From Palsa-739 sp036512155 (lineage in GTDB: Bacteria > Actinomycetota > Thermoleophilia > Gaiellales > Gaiellaceae): a DNA stretch of 22,358 nt. Positions 1 through 7,585 of this stretch are shown one piece after another. The notes below the pieces were generated by a model that saw only the letters and a list, made by a program, of their open reading frames with translations, was not told where the DNA came from and made no database searches. How positions within the stretch are numbered: the first letter of the stretch is position 1; each line of letters starts with the position of its first letter. The stretch is from assembly GCA_036512155.1 (NCBI GenBank), contig DATCBD010000029.1, positions 1 through 22,358 on the forward strand, given 5' to 3'. The translations under genes were made by a program, and so were the position numbers.

Positions 1-1
1 G

Positions 2-100
2 ACGCCGGTGATCTACAAGTCGAGCTTGCTCGGCATCGTCAACAACCCGGCGACGATCGGGCCGTTCTGGAACATCCAGGACTGGCACTGGAAGTCGTAG
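2..100 (+). CDS. ABC transporter substrate-binding protein, family 5 (C-terminal fragment)
   Basis: Only the last 32 codons are in the window; the gene starts upstream of base 1 and stops with TAG at 98-100. The visible tail contains GIVNNPATIGPFWN followed by a tryptophan-rich end, which resembles the C-terminus of peptide/nickel-type (SBP family 5) extracellular solute-binding lipoproteins. The stronger argument is position: it lies directly ahead of a complete two-permease, two-ATPase set of the oligopeptide/dipeptide class, where the binding-protein gene is normally first. Its role would be to capture the substrate outside the membrane and deliver it to the two permeases. The substrate cannot be read from this fragment. 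Confidence 0.7.
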   Translation, partial: TPVIYKSSLLGIVNNPATIGPFWNIQDWHWKS

Positions 101-114
101 TACGAACCGAGGAG

Positions 115-133
115 GCGGGTTAAACTAACCCGC
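115..133 (+). other. Small perfect hairpin downstream of the binding-protein gene
   Basis: An 8-bp perfect inverted repeat (GCGGGTTA, 3-nt loop, TAACCCGC) begins 14 nt after the binding-protein stop codon. No T-run follows it. It is the first of two tandem stems in the 94-nt gap before the permease gene. A role in 3'-end protection of the binding-protein mRNA or in partial termination is inference. Confidence 0.45.
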
Positions 134-146
134 ACTTCGCAGGAAT

Positions 147-178
147 CTGGGGGGCCTCGAGGAATCGGGGCCCCCCAG
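147..178 (+). terminator. GC-rich intercistronic hairpin (possible partial terminator or mRNA stabiliser)
   Basis: A perfect 10-bp stem (CTGGGGGGCC with GGCCCCCCAG, 12-nt loop) ends 16 nt before the permease ATG. There is no U-tract after it; the next bases are CCAAAACGAGGA, which already contain the permease ribosome-binding site. In ABC operons such structures often raise the level of the abundant binding protein relative to the membrane components, by partial termination or by blocking exonucleases. The fold is directly visible; the function is inferred. Confidence 0.45.
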
Positions 179-194
179 CCAAAACGAGGAACAC

Positions 195-1166
195 ATGCTC
201 ACCTACATCGCGCGGCGCATTCTTTACAGCATCCCGGTCCTGCTGGCGACGAGCTTCCTCAGCTTCACGTTCATCACGAAGTCGAGCGACCCGCTCGCGA
301 ACCTGCGCGCGAATCCGCGGACGAACAACCCGGTGATCCTCCACCACCTGGCGCACGTCTACCACCTCGACCAGTCACTGCCCGTGCGGTACTGGTACTG
401 GCTGCAGGACGTCTTCGTCCACAAGCTCGGCATTTCCCTGCTGACGTCGCAGCCGATCTGGCCCGACATCTCGGTCGCGATCGAGCACACGCTGCAGATC
501 ATCCTGCTCGCGCAGGTGATCGCGCTCGTGCTCGGCGTCGCAGTCGGGATCTACTCCGCGATCAGGCAGTACTCGCCATTCGACTACACGATGACGTCAC
601 TGAGCTTCCTGGGATACGCGATGCCGACCTTCTGGCTCGCGCTCATCCTGCAGATTCTCTTCGTCGACATCTATCTGAAGTGGCACGTGCGGATCTTCTA
701 CACCTCGGGCCTCAACAGCGGGGTCACGAGCAACACGTGGTCGATCGACCGCTTGCAGCACATCGCCCTGCCGGTCGTCACGCTCACCGTCGTCAGCTTC
801 GCGCTCTACAGCCGGTACATGCGCGCGACGATGTTGGATGTGATCAACAGCGACTACGTGCGCACGGCTCGTGCCAAGGGGCTGCCGGAACGGTTGGTGA
901 TCTTCCGGCACGTCGTCAGGAATGCGCTGATTCCGATCGTGACCGTCTCGGCGTTGCAGTTCGGCGCGCTGCTCGGCGGCGCGATCGTGACCGAGTCGAT
1001 CTTCCAGCTCAACGGGATGGGGTACTTCTTCATCTCGCGACTGCAGACGAACGACGTCTACTCGGTGATGGCATACGTCATGATCGTCGCCATCACGGTC
1101 ATCATCTTCAACCTTCTGGCCGACATCCTGTACGGCTACCTCGACCCGAGGATTCGCTATGACTGA
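195..1166 (+). CDS. ABC transporter permease, DppB/OppB family
   Basis: This 323-residue inner-membrane protein is one half of the transmembrane channel of a peptide/nickel-class ABC importer. The N-terminus (LTYIARRILYSIPVLLATSF) is the characteristic first helix of the DppB/OppB type. A long periplasmic segment follows, then the BPD_transp_1 core with about five more helices. The ATPase-contact (EAA) loop is visible as DYVRTARAKGLPERLVIFRH, near residues 217-236, and the protein ends with the usual YLDPRIRYD. The start ATG has GAGGA four bases upstream. The gene overlaps the next permease by 8 nt, indicating coupled translation. Length is normal for the family. Substrate is unknown: peptides are the default guess, but nickel, opines or sugars are transported by relatives. 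Confidence 0.93.
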   Translation: MLTYIARRILYSIPVLLATSFLSFTFITKSSDPLANLRANPRTNNPVILHHLAHVYHLDQSLPVRYWYWLQDVFVHKLGISLLTSQPIWPDISVAIEHTLQIILLAQVIALVLGVAVGIYSAIRQYSPFDYTMTSLSFLGYAMPTFWLALILQILFVDIYLKWHVRIFYTSGLNSGVTSNTWSIDRLQHIALPVVTLTVVSFALYSRYMRATMLDVINSDYVRTARAKGLPERLVIFRHVVRNALIPIVTVSALQFGALLGGAIVTESIFQLNGMGYFFISRLQTNDVYSVMAYVMIVAITVIIFNLLADILYGYLDPRIRYD

Positions 1167-2127
1167 GCCGACCACACCGCTGGACGTCAGGGCGTCGGCC
1201 GTCGTCGACCCCATGGCGGTCGCCGTTCCGCTCGACCTGGCCGCGGCCGAGGGGATGGAGCTCAAGACGCGCAGCCAGTGGTCGTACGCGCGGCGCCGGT
1301 TCCTGCGCCACCGTCTCGCGATGATCGGCCTCGTCGGGCTCATCATCATCTTCGGCGCGGGCGCGCTCGCAAACTTCGTCGCGCCGTACTCGTTCGACCA
1401 GATCGACCTGACGTACGTCCTCCATGCGCCGACGACCGTCGGTCACCACGTCTTCGGCACGGACGAGATCGGCCGCGACTCCCTCAGTCGCATCATCTAT
1501 GGCATCAGGACGTCCGAGCAGGTCGGCCTCACCGTCGCCGTCGTGTCGACGCTGTTCGGCCTCATCGTCGGCGCCATCGCCGGCTACTACCGCGGCTGGC
1601 TCGACAACGTGATCATGCGCATCACCGACCTGATCCTCACGCTGCCGTTGCTCGTCGTGCTGCTGACGGTCGCGGCCCTGCTCGGGCGGTCGAGCAGCGT
1701 GTGGACGATCGTCTTGATCATCGCGGCCTTCTACTGGACGGGGATCGCGCGCATCGTGCGCGGCGTCTTCCTGTCGCTGCGTGAGAAGGAGTACGTCGAG
1801 GCGGCGAAGGCGGTCGGCGCCGGCGACCTGCGGATCATGTTCCGCCACATCCTTCCGAACACGCTCGGGCCGATCGTCGTGACCGCCACGCTCGCTGTCG
1901 CGGACGCGATCATCCTCGAGGCCTTCCTCTCGTTCCTCGGGTTCGGCATCGCCGACCCCACGCCGTCCCTCGGCAAGCTCGTATCCGAGGGGCAGCAGTT
2001 CCCGCAGAAGTGGTGGATTACCGTCATCCCCGGCCTCGTGCTCGTCCTCATCGTCATCTGCGTCAACTTCGTGGGCGACGGCCTGCGCGACGCGCTCGAC
2101 CCGCAGCAGAGGCGAGTCCGGGCCTGA
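1159..2127 (+). CDS. ABC transporter permease, DppC/OppC family
   Basis: This 322-residue protein is the second channel subunit. The first 40 or so residues form a cytoplasmic extension. The sequence RRRFLRHRLAMIGLVGLIII then marks the usual OppC N-terminal domain and first helix. The motif HHVFGTDEIGRDSLSRIIYG (about residues 95-114) is the conserved periplasmic signature of DppC proteins. The ATPase-contact loop is EYVEAAKAVGAGDLRIMFRH, and LGFGIADPTPSLGKL follows in the expected place. The ATG lies inside the end of the upstream permease gene (8-nt overlap). The stop TGA shares one base with the start ATG of the downstream ATPase (TGATG), so all of these genes appear translationally coupled. 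Confidence 0.93.
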   Translation: MTEPTTPLDVRASAVVDPMAVAVPLDLAAAEGMELKTRSQWSYARRRFLRHRLAMIGLVGLIIIFGAGALANFVAPYSFDQIDLTYVLHAPTTVGHHVFGTDEIGRDSLSRIIYGIRTSEQVGLTVAVVSTLFGLIVGAIAGYYRGWLDNVIMRITDLILTLPLLVVLLTVAALLGRSSSVWTIVLIIAAFYWTGIARIVRGVFLSLREKEYVEAAKAVGAGDLRIMFRHILPNTLGPIVVTATLAVADAIILEAFLSFLGFGIADPTPSLGKLVSEGQQFPQKWWITVIPGLVLVLIVICVNFVGDGLRDALDPQQRRVRA

Positions 2128-3167
2128 TGGCTGCTGAGGCGCTGCTCTCGATCCGCGATCTCGCGGTCGAGTTCCGAACCGAGGACGGGATCGTCCACGC
2201 CGTGGACGGAATCTCGTACGACGTCTTCCCAGGCGAGACGCTCGGCATCGTCGGGGAGTCGGGCTCGGGGAAGAGCGTGAGCACCATGGCGCTTCTCGGG
2301 CTCATCCCGCAGCCGCCGGGCCGGATCGCCAGCGGCACGGCGATGTTCCAGGGCAAGGACCTGCTGAAGTTGTCGCCGAAGGAGCTGCGCGAGTTCCGCG
2401 GGGACGAGGTGGCGATGGTCTTCCAGGATCCCATGACGTCACTCAACCCGGTGCTGAAGGTCGGCTACCAGATCGCGGAGACGATCAAGACGCACTATCC
2501 GAAGGAGCCCGACGACAAGGTGACGTCGCGCGTCGTCGATCTGCTCCGCCTCGTCGGCGTACCGAACCCGGATGAGCGCTCGAAGCAATATCCGCACGAG
2601 TTCTCGGGCGGGATGCGGCAGCGCGCGATGATCGCTATGGCGATCGCAAACTCGCCGTCGCTCCTCATCGCCGACGAGCCGACCACCGCGCTCGACGTGA
2701 CGATCCAGGCGCAGGTGCTCGAGGTTCTGAAGACGGTGCAGGAGGAGACGCAGGCAGCGACGATCCTCATCACGCACGACCTCGGCATCGTCGCGGAGAT
2801 GTGCGACCGCGTGCTCGTCATGTACGCAGGGCGCATCGTCGAGGCCGGTGACGTGACCACGATCTTCCGTGCGCCGCGGCACCCGTACACGGTCGGTCTT
2901 CTCGACAGCCTGCCGAAGCTGACCGAGGACGAGGAATGGCTGCGCCCGATCCCGGGCTCGCCGCCGTCGCTCATCAACCGCCCGTCGGGATGCGCGTTCC
3001 ATCCGCGGTGCTTCCTCACGCAGGGGCGCCCGCGTTGCCGCGAAGAAGTGCCTGTGCTGCGCACGGCCGAGGGCACCGGGCACAGCGCGGCGTGCCACTT
3101 CTCCGAGGAGCTCGCCGGCCATCAGTCGAAGTTCTCGGAGCCGGTCGAAGCGGGGAGTGGGACGTGA
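2127..3167 (+). CDS. ABC transporter ATP-binding protein, DppD/OppD family
   Basis: This cytoplasmic ATPase of 346 residues powers the importer. The Walker A motif is GESGSGKS (residues 43-50), the Q-loop is VFQDPMTSLNP, the ABC signature is FSGGMRQR, Walker B is LLIADEPTTALD, and the H-loop is ITHDLG. The C-terminal oligopeptide/dipeptide domain is present, with cysteines in FHPRC, RPRC and AACHF; in relatives such cysteines can bind an iron-sulfur cluster. I chose ATG 2127 (MAAEALLSIRDL) because it overlaps the permease stop as TGATG. The open frame extends upstream to 2010, but that part reads through the permease gene. The stop overlaps the next start as GTGA. Confidence 0.93.
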   Translation: MAAEALLSIRDLAVEFRTEDGIVHAVDGISYDVFPGETLGIVGESGSGKSVSTMALLGLIPQPPGRIASGTAMFQGKDLLKLSPKELREFRGDEVAMVFQDPMTSLNPVLKVGYQIAETIKTHYPKEPDDKVTSRVVDLLRLVGVPNPDERSKQYPHEFSGGMRQRAMIAMAIANSPSLLIADEPTTALDVTIQAQVLEVLKTVQEETQAATILITHDLGIVAEMCDRVLVMYAGRIVEAGDVTTIFRAPRHPYTVGLLDSLPKLTEDEEWLRPIPGSPPSLINRPSGCAFHPRCFLTQGRPRCREEVPVLRTAEGTGHSAACHFSEELAGHQSKFSEPVEAGSGT

Positions 3168-4732
3168 GCGCGAACGGCAACGGTCAGCACGACATCGCGG
3201 CCCTCGAGGCCGGGCTCGAGGGCTGGGAGGCGCGCGCGGATCGGCTGAAGCTGCTCGGCCGGCGGCTGCTCAGCTCGAGCACCGCCATCTCGGGCGTGTC
3301 GCTCGTCGCGCTCTTCACGCCGTGGCTACGGGTCGCGAAGGTGCACGGCATCGCCGTCGGGAAAACGTTGACGGGGACGAGCGGCGCCGGCTGGTACGTC
3401 GTCATCGCGCTCGTGGTCGCCGTAGTGCTCGGGGCGATCGGCTACAAGATGCGCCTGTTCCTGATCGCGGCGGTGGGAGCGCTCGCGGCCTTCGCCATTT
3501 CAGCGTTGACGATCGCGATCGCGGCCTCGCCGAAGAGCGTGCATCCGTCCCTCCCGCTCGGGAAGGGGCCGGCGCACGGCGGCGCGGTCACGCCGGCGTG
3601 GGGGCTCTACCTGACCATCGTCACGTGTCTCGTCGTCGGTCTCGCGATGGTTGCGGTGACGGTGGTGACGCGGATTTGGGATCTCGCCGAGGACGAGCTC
3701 GACCGCGCCGAGGCGGTGCTCGCGGCGGACAAGCCGGGCCTGCTGCGCATCGAGAACCTCGTCACGCACTTCCCGATCAAGGCGGGGCTGCTCAAGCGCA
3801 CCGTCGGCCAGATCCATGCGGTGGACGGCGTCGACCTGACGGTGTACAAGGGCGAGACGATCGGCCTCGTCGGCGAGTCCGGCTGCGGCAAGACGACGCT
3901 GTCGCGCACGATCCTCAAGCTCGTTGAGCCGACGAGCGGGCGCATCTACTTCAACGGTCGCGGTATCAGCCGTTGGGGCCGGCGCCGCATGCGGCCGGTG
4001 CGGCGCGAGATGCAGATCGTCTTCCAGGATCCGTACGCGTCGCTCAATCCGCGCATGACCGTGCGAGACATCATCGGCGAGCCGCTGCGGATCGCGGGCT
4101 CGTACGGTGGAGACCGCGGCCGGCAGCGTGTGGATGAGCTGCTGCGAACGGTCGGGCTCTCTCCGGAGCACGCCAACCGGTTCCCGCATGAGTTCTCGGG
4201 CGGCCAGCGGCAGCGCATCGGCGTCGCGCGCGCGCTTGCGCTCAACCCGCAGGTGATCATTCTCGACGAGCCGGTGTCGGCGCTCGACGTGTCCATTCGC
4301 GCGCAGGTCGTGAACCTGCTCGAGTCGCTGCAGCGCGACTTCGGTCTGACGTACATCTTCGTCGCGCACGATCTCTCGGTCGTCCGCCACGTCTCCGACC
4401 GCGTCGCGGTGATGTACCTGGGCAAGATCGTCGAGATCGGCGACAAGCATCAGATCTACAACGAGCCGGCGCATCCGTACACGCAGGCGCTGCTGTCGGC
4501 GGTGCCGATCGAGGAGCCGTCGCAGCGCGGCAAGCGGAAGCGGATCGTGCTCGAAGGCGACGTGCCGAGCCCGGCGAATCCGCCTTCCGGGTGCCGCTTC
4601 CGGACGCGGTGCTGGAAGGCGCAGCCGATCTGCGCCGAGGAAGAGCCGGCACTCGTCGACCGCGGGCAGGGCCATCCGGCCGCCTGCCACTTCGCCGAGA
4701 TCGTGAAGCCGCTCGACCTCGTCGCGTCGTAA
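3164..4732 (+). CDS. ABC transporter ATP-binding protein (DppF/OppF family) with N-terminal four-helix membrane domain
   Basis: This is the second ATPase of the importer, 522 residues from GTG 3164 (GTGA overlap with the previous gene). The C-terminal 330 residues are a complete DppF/OppF ATPase: Walker A GESGCGKTT (237-245), Q-loop FQDPYASLNP, signature FSGGQRQR, Walker B VIILDEPVSALD, H-loop VAHDLS, and the cysteine-bearing peptide-ABC tail. The first 190 residues are not part of the family. After an acidic, helical start come four hydrophobic segments (about 40-57, 77-94, 98-121, 145-169), the first with an LFTPWL motif, and then the charged helix DLAEDELDRAEAVLAADK. The frame is open across the junction with no internal stop. 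The extra part would anchor the ATPase permanently in the membrane; its function is unknown. Confidence 0.9.
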   Translation: MSANGNGQHDIAALEAGLEGWEARADRLKLLGRRLLSSSTAISGVSLVALFTPWLRVAKVHGIAVGKTLTGTSGAGWYVVIALVVAVVLGAIGYKMRLFLIAAVGALAAFAISALTIAIAASPKSVHPSLPLGKGPAHGGAVTPAWGLYLTIVTCLVVGLAMVAVTVVTRIWDLAEDELDRAEAVLAADKPGLLRIENLVTHFPIKAGLLKRTVGQIHAVDGVDLTVYKGETIGLVGESGCGKTTLSRTILKLVEPTSGRIYFNGRGISRWGRRRMRPVRREMQIVFQDPYASLNPRMTVRDIIGEPLRIAGSYGGDRGRQRVDELLRTVGLSPEHANRFPHEFSGGQRQRIGVARALALNPQVIILDEPVSALDVSIRAQVVNLLESLQRDFGLTYIFVAHDLSVVRHVSDRVAVMYLGKIVEIGDKHQIYNEPAHPYTQALLSAVPIEEPSQRGKRKRIVLEGDVPSPANPPSGCRFRTRCWKAQPICAEEEPALVDRGQGHPAACHFAEIVKPLDLVAS

Positions 4733-4740
4733 GCGTCCGC

Positions 4741-5778
4741 CTAGCTTCGGTGCCTCGTGCGTGACCTGGCGTCGCGGACGCGCAGCTGCCATTTGCGCTT
4801 CTCCTCGCGCCGCAGGCGCGCGTCCGTCCGCATTGCGATCGCTCGCAGCTCGCGCTGTAGCTTGAGCCAACTCTGATGCCGCTCGCGTGAGAGCGCGCCC
4901 GAACGCAGCGCGGCCTGCACCGCGCAGTCCGGCTCCGTCTCGTGCGAGCAGTTCGCGAACCGGCACTGCAGCGTGAGCTCCTCGATGTCTCCGAACGCGG
5001 CCTCGACAGCTCCGGCGCCGCCGTCCCAGAGCTGCAGCTCCCGCAGCCCGGGCGTGTCGATCACGACGCCGCCCCCCGGCAGGAGGATCAGCTCCCGGTG
5101 CGAGGTCGTATGCCGGCCCTCGTCGTCGTCGGCCCTCGTCTCCTTCACCGCCATCTGCTCATGCCCGACGAACCGGTTGACGAGCGTCGACTTTCCGACA
5201 CCGCTCGATCCGAGCAGCACCGCCGTCGTCCCGTCCGCGATGCGCGCGCGCAATGCATCACACCCCTGCCCGGTCACCGCCGACACAACGTGGACGGGAA
5301 CGCCGACCGCCACCGTCTCCACGCCGGCGACAAGCGCCGACGGGTCGTCCATGCGATCGGCCTTCGTCAGCACGATCTCGGGCGTCGCGCCGCTCTCCCA
5401 GATGGTGACGAGATAGCGCTCGATACGACGCGGCTCGAGGTCCGGGCCGAGCGAGCTCACGACGAACGCGACGTCCACGTTCGCGGCCAGCGTCTGCGAC
5501 TCGGACGTGAGCCCGGCCGCCTTGCGCACGATCGCGCTGCGGCGGGGGAGGACGACACGGATAATCGCGCCGGCAACGCCGACCCAGTCGCCGACTGCGA
5601 CGTCGACGCCCTCGTGCAGCATCCGGCCCGGCAGCCTGGCGCGCACGTTGCCGTGCGCGGTGGCGACGTCGAACGCACCGCGGTGCGCCGCGACGACGCG
5701 GCCGGGCTCGAGGCCTTGCTCCAGTTTGTCAGCGAGCTCGGTGCTCCAGCCGAGCGCGCCCAATTCGAATCCAGGCAA
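4741..5778 (-). CDS. rsgA: Ribosome small-subunit-dependent GTPase A (RsgA/YjeQ)
   Basis: RsgA is a circularly permuted GTPase that checks late 30S ribosome maturation. An N-terminal OB-fold region is followed by the permuted G-domain: G4 (LTKADRMD) comes before G1 (GSSGVGKSTLVN), then the threonine-rich switch and G3 (DTPG). The C-terminal zinc finger is CRFANCSHETEPDC (C-x4-C-x-H-x5-C), and a basic tail ends the protein. I chose the TTG at 5778-5776 (LPGFELGALGW, 345 residues) because AAGGAGA stands about six bases upstream and RsgA relatives begin near this point. An in-frame ATG at 5817 would add 13 residues, but it has no ribosome-binding site and lies inside a hairpin stem. The gene converges on the ABC operon with only 8 nt between stops. 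Confidence 0.92.
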   Translation of the reverse strand: MPGFELGALGWSTELADKLEQGLEPGRVVAAHRGAFDVATAHGNVRARLPGRMLHEGVDVAVGDWVGVAGAIIRVVLPRRSAIVRKAAGLTSESQTLAANVDVAFVVSSLGPDLEPRRIERYLVTIWESGATPEIVLTKADRMDDPSALVAGVETVAVGVPVHVVSAVTGQGCDALRARIADGTTAVLLGSSGVGKSTLVNRFVGHEQMAVKETRADDDEGRHTTSHRELILLPGGGVVIDTPGLRELQLWDGGAGAVEAAFGDIEELTLQCRFANCSHETEPDCAVQAALRSGALSRERHQSWLKLQRELRAIAMRTDARLRREEKRKWQLRVRDARSRTRHRS

Positions 5779-5785
5779 CGCAGAT

Positions 5786-5827
5786 CTCCTTCGAGATGGG
5801 AACGGGACGCCGCACATCCCGAAGGAG
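5786..5827 (-). promoter_or_regulatory. Hairpin sequestering the rsgA Shine-Dalgarno sequence
   Basis: In the minus-strand transcript CTCCTTCGGGATG (5827-5815) pairs with CATCTCGAAGGAG (5798-5786). This is a 13-bp stem with a single G-U wobble and a 16-nt loop. The 3' arm contains GAAGGAG, the ribosome-binding site of the TTG start at 5778. The 5' arm begins 8 nt after the stop codon of a 13-codon leader ORF, within the footprint of a terminating ribosome. When folded, the stem should block rsgA initiation; a ribosome at the leader stop should open it. The pairing is visible in the sequence; the regulatory reading is inference. Confidence 0.55.
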
Positions 5828-5835
5828 CGCCGGCG

Positions 5836-5877
5836 CTAGGTCGGGAAGACCAAGGAGGCGACAGTCATAGGTTTCAT
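5836..5877 (-). CDS. 13-residue leader peptide upstream of rsgA
   Basis: The ORF reads MKPMTVASLVFPT and stops with TAG. It is preceded by AAAAGGAGGT (5894-5885), seven bases from the ATG, which is the best Shine-Dalgarno match I saw in this window. The ORF lies in the 144-nt gap between the beta-propeller gene and rsgA, in the same frame as rsgA but separated from it by its stop. Its codons for A, S and L contain CCTCCTT (5858-5852), complementary to the leader's own ribosome-binding site. It looks like a regulatory leader more than a functional small protein. An alternative is a sequencing error that creates the stop in an N-terminally extended rsgA, but that extension would not match the family's usual N-terminus. 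Confidence 0.5.
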   Translation of the reverse strand: MKPMTVASLVFPT

Positions 5878-5922
5878 GTGTACGACCTCCTTTTGCGCCG
5901 GGGGACGGAACCGCCGTGAAGG

Positions 5923-7005
5923 CTAGGCGCCGGAGGCCCAGCCGTCAAGCGACGGCTCCCCGCCGAACTGGCGCCGGATGTGCGAAACGGCGAGGACACG
6001 GTGGCCGCCGCGTGTCTGCACGAAGACCCACTGGTCCGCCCGCGGCAGCGCGCTGAGAAGCCAGCGGCCGTTCGGCGACCATGCGAGGCCGGCGAGCCTG
6101 CTCGGTGCGGCGAAGAGTGTCCGGATGCCGGCATCCCCGACGAGCAGCACCCCGTTCCCGCGCAGCAGCGCGAGCCGGCCGTCCTGCGCGAACGCGAGCG
6201 CGCGGACGCCGGCGACATGGAACGTGTGCGTTCGGCCGGTCGAGACGGCGAGCTCCACGACCTGGCCACGGGTCGCGAAGGCGAGCGTCTTCCCGTCCGG
6301 CGACCACGCGAGTGCGCGCGCGCCGACGTATGCGTGCGAGACGACGCGTTCTCCGATCCGGACTCGCCCGCGGGCGTCGACGTACGCGAGGACGTGCTTG
6401 GCCGTTCCCGGCTGCCAGACCGGAGCCACGCGCGCCGCCTCCGACACCCGCGTGTCGCCCGTGCCGTCACCGGCAACGACGTGCACGTCGTTGCCGGTGA
6501 GGTACGCGATGCGCGTGTCAGTGTGCGTACCGCCCCAGCGCGGGAAGCTGATCCCCGGTCGCGCGAGCTGCCAGTGGACGCGCCCGCTCGCCGGCTCGAT
6601 CGCCGCCAGCTCGTTCCCGGTCGCCGCGACGACGAAGAGCGCGTGCGGTGACCATGACGCCTGGGAGTACGCGCCGAGCCGGCGCGTCGACCCGTCGGCT
6701 GCGACCACCCACGTGCCGCCCGCACCGCTCACGAGTAGGCGGCCGGGTGACGGGAGCTGGAAGAGGGCTGGCTGCGCGCCTTCGATGCCGATCGAGCGGC
6801 GCACGGCGTTCACCACCGCGCGTCCAGGCGGCGACAACGCTGCGGCGACGACTGCTACTGCGACTGCAGCGAGCACGAGCGCGGGGCGGATCGGGCTGCG
6901 GCGGCGCACCACGGGCTCGCGGTGCGCATACGCCTCGCGGACGACCGACCACGCGCGCTCCTCCGCCTCGGCGTCCGACGGCACGGCATCGAACAGCCGT
7001 CTCAC
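5923..7005 (-). CDS. Membrane-anchored beta-propeller protein, probable anti-sigma partner
   Basis: The protein has 360 residues from GTG 7005, which overlaps the sigma-factor stop as GTGA. A short cytoplasmic N-terminus (about 40 residues, with EERAWSVVREAYAHRE) is followed by one hydrophobic segment at residues 41-57. About 290 extracytoplasmic residues follow with repeated WD40/TolB-like blades (for example LAWSPDGKTLAFAT, LAFAQDGRLALL, LAWSPNGRWLLSAL). A short N-terminal tail, one membrane helix and an outer sensor domain directly coupled to an ECF sigma gene is the usual layout of a membrane anti-sigma factor, though no zinc-binding anti-sigma motif is visible. The ORF stays open upstream to 7305, but that stretch is a shadow of the sigma gene. 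Confidence 0.75.
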   Translation of the reverse strand: MRRLFDAVPSDAEAEERAWSVVREAYAHREPVVRRRSPIRPALVLAAVAVAVVAAALSPPGRAVVNAVRRSIGIEGAQPALFQLPSPGRLLVSGAGGTWVVAADGSTRRLGAYSQASWSPHALFVVAATGNELAAIEPASGRVHWQLARPGISFPRWGGTHTDTRIAYLTGNDVHVVAGDGTGDTRVSEAARVAPVWQPGTAKHVLAYVDARGRVRIGERVVSHAYVGARALAWSPDGKTLAFATRGQVVELAVSTGRTHTFHVAGVRALAFAQDGRLALLRGNGVLLVGDAGIRTLFAAPSRLAGLAWSPNGRWLLSALPRADQWVFVQTRGGHRVLAVSHIRRQFGGEPSLDGWASGA

Positions 7006-7562
7006 TCTCGCACCGCCTCTTGCAAACGGTCGAGGCCGCGCCGCAGGCGCGAGTTGACCGTGCCGCGCGGCAGGTCGAGCAGCCCCGCGATCTCGCCCGG
7101 CGTGTACTCGAGTAGGTAGCGCAGGACGATCACCGCCCGTTGCTCCGGCTGCAGCAGCGCAAGCCCCTCGGCGAGCGCGCGCGCGTGCGCCGACGGTTCC
7201 CGCTCGCCGGCGGCTTCGAGCTCGACATCGCTGAAGCTCTCGCGCCGTAACGCGCGTGCACGCGCCCAGTCGATCGCGCGGTTGACGACGATGCGGTGGA
7301 GCCACGGGCCGAACGGGCGCCGCCGGTCGAAACGGTCGAGCGCGCGCACAGCGGCGAGGAACGACTCCTGGGCGATGTCCTCCGCGGCAGCCGCGTCCCC
7401 GACCACGAGGAGCGCCGCGCGATACGCCCGCGGCCAGTGGCCCCGGAACAGCTGCTCGAACGCCTCCGCCGAGCCGCGCTGCGCGTCCCGGATGAGCGCG
7501 CGCTCAGTCCGGTCGCCGGCCACGGGCAGGTCCAGCCTGAGGGCACCCACGTTGGAGGACAC
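7002..7562 (-). CDS. RNA polymerase sigma factor, ECF / sigma-70 family
   Basis: This is a group-4 sigma factor. Region 2 runs from AFEQLFRGHWPRAYRAALLV through AAEDIAQESFLAAVRALDRF to GPWLHRIVVNRAIDWARARA. Region 4 is LALLQPEQRAVIVLRYLLEY followed by the helix-turn-helix TPGEIAGLLDLPRGTVNSRL. I chose GTG 7562 (186 residues) because the in-frame ATG at 7598 would overlap the start of the divergent gene and has no ribosome-binding site; that start would give 198 residues. The stop overlaps the start of the beta-propeller gene by 4 nt, so the pair is probably a sigma/anti-sigma module. Autoregulation from its own promoter is usual in the family but not shown here. Confidence 0.9.
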   Translation of the reverse strand: MSSNVGALRLDLPVAGDRTERALIRDAQRGSAEAFEQLFRGHWPRAYRAALLVVGDAAAAEDIAQESFLAAVRALDRFDRRRPFGPWLHRIVVNRAIDWARARALRRESFSDVELEAAGEREPSAHARALAEGLALLQPEQRAVIVLRYLLEYTPGEIAGLLDLPRGTVNSRLRRGLDRLQEAVRE

Positions 7563-7585
7563 CGTCCCTATACGGTTACACAGCC
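7563..7585. promoter_or_regulatory. Compact divergent start region between the sigma factor and the PPOX gene
   Basis: Only 23 bases separate the two preferred start codons. They include TATACG and TACGGT reading rightward (7570-7577) and TATAGG reading leftward. Either could act as a -10 element for near-leaderless transcripts. No convincing -35 element is seen on either strand, so the assignment is weak. Confidence 0.25.

Noticed and set aside
3500..4966. Long open frame on the minus strand (488 codons)
   Set aside because: It lies antisense to a complete DppF-type ATPase with all motifs and has the arginine-rich, low-complexity composition typical of shadow frames in high-GC DNA.
5826..5837. 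Palindrome AGCGCCGGCGCT at the leader stop codon as a protein-binding site
   Set aside because: Self-complementary GC 12-mers are frequent at this base composition, and part of it is already explained by the 5' arm of the rsgA hairpin.
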